From: Limnanthes douglasii subsp. nivea
Taxonomy: Eukaryota; Streptophyta; Magnoliopsida; Brassicales; Limnanthaceae
DNA length: 64,000 nucleotides
Direction: 5' to 3'
Assembly: GCA_036936605.1 (NCBI GenBank)
Contig: JAUPFV010000005.1
Span: forward strand, 79,682,885-79,746,884
Numbering within the stretch: the first letter of the stretch is position 1; each line of letters opens with the position of its first letter. The translations under genes were made by a program, and so were the position numbers. This document shows, in pieces, positions 56,001 to 64,000 of the stretch. The notes under the pieces were generated by a model. It was not told the origin of the DNA and did no database searches. It saw nothing but the letters and a program-made list of their open reading frames with translations.

Positions 56001-59000
56001 TGTACAAAATTACTCTTTGACTTTCCGGAATTTATATACTCAGCCTTATGTCTCCACCAAAGGCGCCATCTTAAGCAATAACAACTCTGATATAGGCCTT
56101 GTATTCAAAGGAATATAGCTCGAATGTTAAATCATAAAATATAAGTAAAACCTGGGAATGTGTTAAACAAACTCCAAATAGGCTAAACCTTATAACAGAA
56201 CGATAGATAATGATATAATTTATGTTAACTTATTATCCTGTTTTGCAATGATCCGACCAAGCATGAGACCCAAATAGTAAAGATGCTAATCAACCAATTC
56301 GGGGATTTCTAATCTAGCTGCTTATCTAGCATGCAATTTCACATACACCTAACAGATTTTATACACATTATAGAGTAGTATCACAATTTCTATAGGAACA
56401 GTAAAAAAAGAGAAAAAAATAAGGATCTCTCTTCTCTGTCTGAACGCATCTATCACTTTTATAGGCCAAATTGTGCACCTTTGATTTGAAATTTTACATT
56501 ACAAGTATCTTTCAATAGCTATCTTATCTCCAGTTTTACATTTTCTTGCTTGAGAATTAAGACATGTAACAACTTAACGGAAATAATACACAGAGTTAGT
56601 ACCTAATAGTCTTCATTATGATCTGGTTTTCTTGTGTCAGAGCCATGAGAACTTAGTCACCACCTTATGCGCAGCCTCTTATACTACCCTTCTCCTTATG
56701 CTGCTGTCTACAATAATCCTGCTTGCCTGATTAGCTAGCAGGTTACCGCGACATCGACTACCAGATCTCACAGCACTTCACCTTCAGCTGGCCATCATAA
56801 GATGGCGCTGTCTGTGACAGTCCTGCTGACTGGAACCAGAACTACCAGATAAGAACCATTTACCAGCAACTTGTATGACAACAACCCACCTCTACACGAG
56901 GCCTCCCCGACATCCTACCTTATGGCCAAGCCCTAATCAGCTTACTACCATATAACCTGCAGGATTTTCTCTGAGACTTAATCCTAGATTCTATTTCTTT
57001 TTCCTATTCATGGTCTGAACGTATTATGAGTTTATTTGAATTTATTAATCGCCTTGTTTTGATTTAACACGCTTTCCTTTATGCCAAAAGTGAGTCTTTA
57101 TCTTTTACAATCATGCTGCCATTGTTCATGGTTCCTTGAATTCTAAGTGATGATCACCTTGCCTCTGTCACCAACAAGGTTCTTTGGTTTACTTAAAAGG
57201 GTTGAACCTTTGTGTCCTTCCATGTCAATAAACACAGTTATTCCATTGAGCAGTGTATATTTTCAACATTAATTTCTTACTGATTAAGGCTGATTTAACT
57301 TAACTAGTGTTAAGATAAGAAACCATCTCATACAATGCACAGTGCCACAAATAACAAGCAGATAGATAAAAACTTATGCCAATAGCAAAAACATCGACCA
57401 GAAGAAACAGAGTAGAAAATAAAACATTGAAAAAGTAGCAGAATAAATGAGCTTTTCACTGCCTGAACAACCGTATCAGCTAATAAATAAATTATAAGGA
57501 GAGAAACATAACAATATTAAGAACAGATGACAATTACCTAGTTGGATAACCAAGAGGCAAATGCGGTGAAACAGAGACCAGAGCAGCCAAAACTGCTGCT
57601 TGTCCATGCAAAGAATCAAGCGCAACTTGCAGATTGCTTCCCTACACATATACAAGAGACACTTACAGATTCTCCAAGGAAGAATGCATATATCAAATGG
57701 TAAAACCAATCAATCAGACCAAAGTCTGTGCCTGACTGTAGGAGACAGTTATACATCTTACAAGCATATACACGTGTGTATGTGCGCGCTTAATAAATAT
57801 TGTCAGTTCAATAAGTGAGAGATATTCAGAAAGTAATTTAGAACATGTCTTAACTTCCTTAACAATCTAGATGGCTTATGCCAGTGACGGTCAGAGGTAG
57901 CCTTAACATCGCGAGGGCATATGAATGAATATCCTTGATGCCCCGCAATCAGTATCAGTGTTGAAACTAGGTCTGATACTGAAGTGTAGTTAATCCTTGA
58001 AGCTTCACTGAGTTCGACTTGAATGATCAGGGAATTACCAAATTTCTGCAAGTGTCATGGAACACTGATATCTATGCATGTGTTTACTCTCTCCTCTCTA
58101 CTTCTAATTTTCTCTTCTGAGTAGCATACAGTACTTTTTAGGACTTTAAACCGACTAACCATCTGTGGATGCTGATTTTTGTCTTGCTTGCATCACCTAG
58201 CGATTTATTTCGACATGCCTATGTCTAAACACAATTAGTATGAGCACGAAACAGGATTGTTCCATCAAGGTACGAAAGGGTTTATATTTCTTACTTGAAA
58301 GAGGTATTTATATAATAAGCTAAATTTCACATGTGTACATGATTGCTAAAAGAAGGGAACAACGAGAACAGAAAGAAAGACAGCGAAATTAAAGGGCCAA
58401 AAAGATGAAGGATTATACAATGATGAAAAGCAAAAAAGATAAGAATATGCACAATGACAAAGGCCAAAATTACTACAAGAATGAATAGCATACTAGAAGA
58501 ACCAAAGTTGATGACACTGTATTAGCAAAAAAAAGTATATAAATAAAATTATCATTACCTTTTCAAATGAGACATTTTCTCTTAAAGCACTAAGAGTTGT
58601 TACCCCATACGAGATCAAACCTCCAACGCAGGTAGGATCAACCTCAGCCAATGCACGCAATGTCAAAGCAGCCTCAAGACGTACCTGGGGATGCATAGCA
58701 ACAAGTTATCATAAAGATCATGACATTTTAGACTCCCCCCTTGCATTCTTCTTCTACATTCTTTTACCCCACTTTTCTTGGATGTACTACAACTACCAAC
58801 TGCTCTTTGGTCTTATTCCTGGTCTAGGATCCTAGCTACTTTTCTTTTTCTTCGCTCGGCTACTTGAGTCATTTGGCTTCCGCACTTATGTCTTCTATCA
58901 TGCTTCTCAGTTCAGTCACTTGATACACTCAGCTTTACTCGGTTTTAACTCTTGCCCTCCAATTAATCTTATTTTATGTGGCTAAATTTCTAGACTACTA

Positions 59001-62000
59001 CTCAGTTGTGTTTGTTATGACATGCATTAAAAGTTGTAATTTAGATAACTCTTATTAAACAAGTCTAGGTCACGCGCAAAAGAGACTAGACACTTGTTCT
59101 TCATAAAAAGTGCCTAAATAAGATCAATTATTACTAAAATATTCTAACCCTAGGCATCAATATTATGTTTCATAAAGCAAATAAACTTCCGGCTCTAGGT
59201 CACTTTAATGATCTAAAACTTCTTGGCAAACATTTCAAAATCTCAATCTCCTCAATATCTCCACAACAGTTGACCTAAATAATAAGGAAAACAAATTTGC
59301 ACTAACCATCAAACAAATAACTCGATATAAGACAATCCACAAAAGCTATTATCAAATTCCTCAGTCTGGGAAGTCTGAAAATTTTCGCTATTTAAAAATG
59401 AAGAATTATTTTCAGGCATGTCAGAATTAGAAAGACGCTAACCTAATGTAAAAAAGCTTGTTAGCTGGACTAAATGGACAGTGGATGCAGCTCCAGTACC
59501 AACAAATAGCCTTTGCTACATTCAAGAGTATCAATCTCTTACAATCCACCGACCCCTTACTCCGAGAAATAACACTTCGGTTCCGGTAAAGACTCAACTT
59601 ATCCCACCTCTCTCTTTCCATTGACCACAGAGAGCAATACATGATTATACAGTTAAAGACACATGGTTGTACATCAGCTGGTTTATAATAGGTCTTTGCA
59701 AATTATCGTAGATCATGTCGAAAAGTTGAAACTTGAAATATGAAAACCTGAACTCTATCTAATGTTAACCCACAACTAAAAACATCTGTTACTTTGTGAT
59801 TAAAGAAAGAAGGAGCTTACAAGTTGAGATGAATGAAACAATGCTGCAACAACTGTATCATCAAAGACCTCCTTAAATTCAGTTGGAACCTACAAATTAA
59901 AGCATTACATAAAGAAACTATCAGATAAGAACACGAAAATTAACCCTTTTCAGTTCAAAATTTTAATGAGCCTTACTTTTAAAATTAAACATTGCTGAAG
60001 AACTAGACAAAACAATTATATCTTGGGTAGATGGACTACATAATAAGCTACGTGTGAAATTTTCACTTCGAATCTATAGCAGAATATATATAGTAATAAC
60101 TCAAGGGTTTGAGAAAATAGAAAGGATGCGGACTGCAGAGCGATATGGTTCATAAAGCCAGATTGGGGGGTGCACGCAGTACTACTTAGCAGTACTGTGG
60201 CAGGATTTTCCTTTCAAGCTCTGAAGGTCTACTTGGCAGGCTTCTGCTCACTTCTATTTATATAAGCTTTGTTAATAAACATTTGGTGCCTTCAGCTTCT
60301 TAGACCGTCAAAATGTTATCATCAAATCCTATATGTAGAGATAGAGTCATGCTAACAGTATATAAGTTTCATAGGACTACTTGATAGGTGCATCAATTTC
60401 CCAAGATTGATTCTTAAAACCCTGGTTGTGCTATTAAATTAATTAACGAAAGATGTTTCACTTCTCTTAAAAGAACTTGTGGTATTTCCACCAAACACTC
60501 AACCCTAACCTTAAACTCCTAACATTCCTATTTGGTTGTTCGATGTCTACAAATCTAAATTATAACTCCTGTGATACTAGATATATTGAGATAACAGTAG
60601 GTAAACAAAGTCAGAACGTTATGCCTACTATTTAAGAAATGAAAGTAACACGCGGATCCGTGCACCACAGTCGCATTCTAATGGTATTAAACAAAAGTTT
60701 ATAATAACCCTAACGAGCATAAGATAGCTGATACAAGATAGTTCTGTTTAGTAAACAGAAAAAGGCCAGTAAACATGTCAGCACAACATATAATCCTAAA
60801 ATATCACATCTCCAATGAATACAACCACAAAAAATTTATGTTCTCCAAGAGACTATCCAACATGGTTTGCTCTTTTACAGCATGATTACATATCGTAAAC
60901 GGATGTGTGTTCTATAGCTACTTTTAGATTCAGCTAATTTACGAGTCAAGTTTAACATTTAGCTTCCAGTATATTTACAACTACAAAGACAGGTAGGTTA
61001 AGGCTCATATATGAGATACTTTATCTAGCAGAAATATAGAAGTTTATCCATTAGAATTTTTTATAACACTCATGTTTCTTATTATTTATGTTTCTAATTT
61101 CTCTCATGTCCTATTTTGTGAATGGTTGTCCTTTCCTTTCTATCAAGACTTAACCAACTCTTAAATACATGGAGATCTGCTATGGCTTTCTAAAAGTAGT
61201 TCAAAAAAATTATATTTCAGTAAACTATGTGTCATACACATACAGCAAATATAGTGCTCAACATGATAAAAAGACGTATTTTGAGTTTTATATCGTTGCA
61301 TACACAAAAGTATTATAATATATTTTGCTGAATAAAGACAAGAAGTTAAAAAAATAATTATACAAATATGGATGCCTTTAGGCAAAAATTTTAAATACTG
61401 GAAGTTATAAGAATAGAAACGACAGTATTTCACCTCCCCCAGTGTTTTCAAAGTATATGACAAGGTGCGTAAAGCAGCAATTTTCATTGATGAACTTGCA
61501 TCTGGAGACTGAAGCTGCAAATGTTTAGAGAAACAGTGTAACTGCAATGTTCATAACATGGTAGCTTCTAATGCAGAATCAGAGACAATAAGAACATCAA
61601 GGTGAAAAATGATACAAAAATGAATAATTGCTCATACTTGCTTTCCAAGAAAGACCAAAAAACTCCTTTGAGTAGGCTCCATCATTTGATCAATCACACC
61701 AACACGTAGAACGTACAGAACACATGCCTTCAGAAAATCAATAATTTGATAAGCGACTTGTAGTAGAAAGTCACACTGCATGCTGTTCTGTGAGTAAAGT
61801 GCTTTGATGCAGCAATGAATTAAACCTCTTATACATCGCCATATAATTATATTCTATTCAGCCAACCTAAAGACATAAAAGGTCAAGAACCACAACAACT
61901 AACATGTAAACCCCATTTTTCTGCAATTTTATCAATGAATAAACAGAGAATAACTAAGAATAAGTAGGTTTCTCAATGCCAGCAGCAATAGCACCATCCA

Positions 62001-63963
62001 TGTTGAGAGTTATCAGATAATAAGCATAAGATAAAAAAGCACCAATAAATGCAGATCAAAGCATAATTAATATGTTTGAAGCCAGCCTGCAATGACCTAC
62101 TAAAACCACAGGCACAGCTCAAATATGATCATCCAACAACTGTAAAGAAACATAAGGAACATGTATTATAACGATACAATACCAAAAAAGGAATTTGATG
62201 AAAAAAGAATGTAAAATAAAAGTAACAAATCATAGCAAATTCCAAGAGACAAACGGACAATTGATTTCAGGTTTTCCTCAATAAACTTATGTCTAACTTC
62301 TATATAGTTGATAACTGAATCGAGAAACAACACTACAACCAAGGAAGTCAAGATAAATACCAGTGCATGGGCATCAACTGAAGTATATCCACGAAGCATT
62401 TCCATAACATGCAGAGCATATTTTTGAAGTTCAGTATCTGGATGCGAATACTTCAGATGAGTGGCCTGCAAAATATAATATAATGACCAAGCAAATTTAT
62501 AATGATTCCACTAATTACCTATGTAATACTGATTACTGAAGGACAAATTTAGATCTTAATATCAAGACGACGGAATTTGTAGTAATACATCAGGACATTG
62601 GAAAAAGAAAACGGTTGGTAAGATTAGACTAGAGAACTGTTACGCAGCATGATCTGCCAAGAACTTACTACAGGGATTAAATAGGTTTACCACAACTTAA
62701 CTCAAGTAGAAAACTATATGTCAGAACAAACGACATTCGAAGCAGCACATAAGCATCTCATGGTTTAACTGGTGTCCCATGGCTCTACGACTTAGTTCAC
62801 AGCAATAAAAAAAAATCGAGAGTACAGGAAATAAGGTTTATCTACCTGTAAAAACGATACCCAAGATAAAGCTAATCCAATTCTTACATCCTTTGACCGG
62901 GATCCAGATGCTGCAAATTCGAGCATAGTGAGAAGCAAGAGTAGTGATTCTCCCAAATAAGGGGAGAATAAAGGACCACAGTATTCAAGTGTATGAAATT
63001 ACAAGCCACGATATAGAAGCTCTCTTGATGATGCAGCATAGTTTTATTATGCCTATTATAGATATGAAAAGAAACTATAATTTCAAAAGAATTCTGCTTT
63101 CATTTATAGAGCCACAGATATCTTTTGAAGGCTTAGTTCTGCTTAAAACTGAGATATCATGTGTATTCACATGCCTGCGTGCATGCTTTAAGTATCTCCG
63201 CAAGCAGGAAACTGCATCAACCACTTATTTCACTTTCACCAGGTCCAAAAAATAGTTGTTGAATTACGACTCGTTGAGAAAAATGACTACAACCCGCTTT
63301 AGCAAATTCAATAAGCAATCAATGCTAACAATTTAAAATTGGAAGTTACAGGCTCGAAACATATAGCTAAGAGAATGTTGCAAAACTAATATCTTATTAT
63401 AAAAGTAGGGTAGAGATATATATACTAGAAGATACATGACGATGGCCTTAACTACCTTTGGATCAGACATTATTTTTGAATCTATAATTTTACCCATTAG
63501 TTTGCGACCATCTTATAAACACCTAATTTAACTTCTCAGTCAGTCAATGCCCTTCATTTCAAATCCTAAGGTAGTTAAAGTCATGGCCGGGCGTTGTAAT
63601 TGCTCATCTCAGAATTATCCGAACATTCGGTGAAAAGTCAATGCTTCTGTAGTATTATCATTTCACATGAAGACTCAATTCGCCCTCTTCATTAAGTACA
63701 GATAAGAAACAACTTAACATAGTCCTTACAAAATATTGTAACAAGTACAGACAAACAAGAAGCCCCAAATCAACTTAGGTACCCAAAGCATGGTGCCAGC
63801 TGAAGTAGCATCAGTCAGCCAAACAGAATGGGTCACAAAACCAAGGTTAATTAATGTAAGTGAACTAAACAATACCTTTTGTGAAGGGCAAAGTTAAATG
63901 TTTGTTTAAACCACCTTCTAGTTTCTTTGCTGGTGGGAAGGGGCCTTTACCCCTAGGCTGAAC
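39297..63963 (-). CDS. SWEETIE: SWEETIE-like giant HEAT-repeat protein (HEATR5/Laa1 family), 43 exons in window, 5' end missing
   Basis: Joining 43 exons with GT-AG borders gives one uninterrupted frame of 2104 codons plus stop; the phase agrees at every junction. The product is rich in helical HEAT-type repeats and matches, from memory, the plant SWEETIE protein, homologous to animal HEATR5A/B and yeast Laa1. Those relatives bind the AP-1 clathrin adaptor on trans-Golgi and endosomal membranes. In Arabidopsis, loss of SWEETIE disturbs sugar metabolism, growth and senescence. Landmarks are V-Q-P-R-G-K-G-P in the first exon here, H-L-A-Q-I-P-S-S-A-A-H-F-K-D in exon 42 and D-D-D-W-D-T-F-Q-S-F-P in the last. 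The start codon and some hundreds of N-terminal residues lie right of base 64000. No stop or frameshift was found, so the gene looks functional. Exon coordinates are in the block entries that follow. Confidence 0.92.
40827..41923 (-). CDS. SWEETIE: SWEETIE-like gene, exons 39-42 of the window
   Basis: Minus-strand exons: 41613-41923, 41383-41517, 41081-41245 and 40827-40952. The peptide includes D-L-T-E-D-C-I-K-S-I-H-R-L-E, V-Q-A-V-G-F-Q-V-V-K-S-L-V-Q-R, F-F-V-G-E-L-L-G-D-L-F, L-R-V-L-M-L-L-Q-T-L-S-K and L-L-S-L-P-I-T-Q-R-Q-Q-L-Q, the end of the HEAT solenoid. The solenoid runs straight into G-V-I-R-A-S of the last exon. Confidence 0.9.
42661..46684 (-). CDS. SWEETIE: SWEETIE-like gene, exons 29-38 of the window
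   Basis: Minus-strand exons: 46616-46684, 45469-45525, 45220-45306, 45016-45144, 44727-44930, 44189-44626, 43796-43861, 43264-43361, 43017-43113 and 42661-42799. The peptide includes V-I-A-D-P-E-L-P-G-H-L-L-L-E-Q-Y-Q, S-R-P-L-N-D-F-K-D-L-Y-Y-P-S-F-A-E-W, A-W-P-V-I-L-Q-A-L-A-L-D-A-V-P, F-L-W-G-F-S-L-L-V-L-F-Q-G-Q and V-P-L-A-F-L-L-T-G-Y-K. For exon 37 the acceptor CTGTTTAG is used, not the nearer AATGCAG, because only it joins in phase with exon 36. Exon 34 (438 bp) is the longest internal exon. Confidence 0.88.
42878..43005. repeat. 28-bp tandem repeat in an intron of the SWEETIE-like gene
   Basis: GTCACAACAGCCCTCATATA plus AATATAAT repeats with starts at 42878, 42906, 42934, 42962 and a partial copy at 42990. 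The first three copies are nearly identical. It lies between exons 38 and 37. Confidence 0.93.
45690..45990. repeat. Diverged tandem duplication of about 150 bp in an intron
   Basis: Both copies contain AAGCTTCAT, TTTATTTTTCTTCCAGAAAA, GAAAATTGAGAAGGATTA and GGATGTTC. They start near 45705 and 45862, between exons 30 and 29. Confidence 0.75.
46784..51480 (-). CDS. SWEETIE: SWEETIE-like gene, exons 19-28 of the window
   Basis: Minus-strand exons: 51392-51480, 50521-50677, 49915-50064, 49705-49754, 49376-49505, 48914-48970, 48755-48822, 48305-48398, 47629-47825 and 46784-46928. The peptide includes Y-Y-A-G-S-I-A-L-A-L-G-C-I-H-R, L-G-L-Q-I-W-A-L-H-G-L-L-L, V-L-G-P-E-L-A-P-G-S, R-H-L-A-V-S-T-L-R-H-L-I-E-K-D-P, a short acidic loop (D-E-E-T-D-S-E) and a Ser/Asn/Glu-rich loop in exon 27 (T-E-N-A-S-E-H-D-S-S-N-S). 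The loop then returns to helices with L-V-L-H-L-Q-E-L-I-S-L-A-Y-Q. The two loops fit the disordered insertion seen between HEAT blocks in this family. Confidence 0.88.
52070..55420 (-). CDS. SWEETIE: SWEETIE-like gene, exons 9-18 of the window
   Basis: Minus-strand exons: 55288-55420, 55097-55203, 54555-54665, 54229-54396, 53999-54085, 53690-53783, 52650-52718, 52432-52554, 52264-52332 and 52070-52174. The peptide includes L-P-K-S-V-L-Q-V-S-K-K-M, L-W-A-D-P-F-S-G, V-W-S-A-A-M-G-A-L-A-A-F, P-W-I-P-G-R-D-W-F-E-D-E-L, M-P-C-V-W-E-T-E, L-L-A-S-R-P-Q-P-L and R-R-A-A-C-E-G-L-G-L-L-A-R-L-G. The exon 10 donor was set at the GTACAA site, not at the earlier GTAAGG, because only that keeps the frame into exon 11. 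A 2.1-kb intron (55421-57537) separates this block from exon 8; I see no gene in it. Confidence 0.88.
52979..53040. repeat. (AT)n microsatellite of about 31 units in an intron
   Basis: An uninterrupted AT run between exons 15 and 14 of the SWEETIE-like gene. Confidence 0.97.
57538..63963 (-). CDS. SWEETIE: SWEETIE-like gene, exons 1-8 of the window
   Basis: Minus-strand exons: 63876-63963, 62846-62910, 62361-62465, 61638-61727, 61434-61514, 59821-59889, 58559-58684 and 57538-57641. The peptide runs from V-Q-P-R-G-K-G-P-F-P-P-A-K-K through A-S-G-S-R-S-K-D-V-R-I-G-L-A-L-S-W, Y-S-H-P-D-T-E-L-Q-K-Y-A, A-A-L-R-T-L-S-Y-T-L-K and R-L-E-A-A-L-T-L-R-A-L-A-E-V-D-P to G-Q-A-A-V-L-A-A-L-V-S-V-S-P-H. The repeated A-A-L-x-x-L pattern is that of paired HEAT helices. 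Exon 1 ends after one base of a codon that exon 2 completes with CA. Introns up to 1.5 kb (59890-61433) contain no other gene that I can see. Confidence 0.88.
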
Positions 63964-64000
63964 CTGAAAAAGAACAACCCTTGTTTAGCAACGATACCAC

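Noticed and set aside
62944..63255. A plus-strand open frame of 103 codons in the first intron
   Set aside because: It is antisense inside an intron of the SWEETIE-like gene, has no motif, and no splice or promoter signal supports it.

Overview
This is nuclear DNA of a flowering plant, most likely a eudicot. Introns are AT-rich with GT-AG borders, and LTR retrotransposons of the Ty3/gypsy (Tat-like) and Ty1/copia types, a plant LINE, a hAT-type MITE and Ulp1-bearing transposon relics are all present. One large intron-rich host gene matches Arabidopsis SWEETIE (HEATR5/Laa1 family). I cannot name the species from the sequence.

Layout. 1-9416: the 3' part of a decayed Tat-like Ty3/gypsy element on the plus strand. 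It carries gag, protease, RT, RNase H and integrase, then an 87-bp tandem repeat, a long antisense ORF with a Transposase_28-like domain, a polypurine tract and a 369-bp 3' LTR. 9417-11850: a minus-strand LINE that the gypsy element appears to have entered. 12513-15040: a minus-strand copia relic between diverged LTR-like repeats. 15100-15880: a gypsy RNase H/integrase relic. 15880-21548: AT-rich DNA with short tandem repeats and one unexplained coding-like stretch. 21549-25319: a well delimited but internally deleted copia element with 189-bp LTRs, PBS, PPT and 5-bp target duplications. 25750-26216: an LTR plus leader of a small LTR element. 26895-27383: the relic of a polyamine oxidase C-terminus. 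28030-30760: an array of a short motif (CATTGCTAGATA) around a Ulp1 protease fragment. 30760-35200: gypsy gag and integrase relics, an exon-like host gene fragment, a second copy of the small LTR and tandem repeats. 35600-38200: a second motif array (ACGCAAC) around a mobile-domain-like relic. 38491-38779: a hAT MITE with 8-bp target duplications.

39297-63963 (minus strand) is the only gene that looks functional. I placed 43 exons by reading both splice borders and checking the phase at every junction. They give one open frame of 2104 codons plus stop, and the N-terminus lies beyond the right edge. The product is a giant HEAT-repeat protein with an unusual charged repeat tail in the last exon.

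The left 39 kb is a graveyard of nested and decayed mobile elements ending about 0.5 kb from the stop codon of this gene. No RNA gene, CRISPR array or bacterial-type operon is present.
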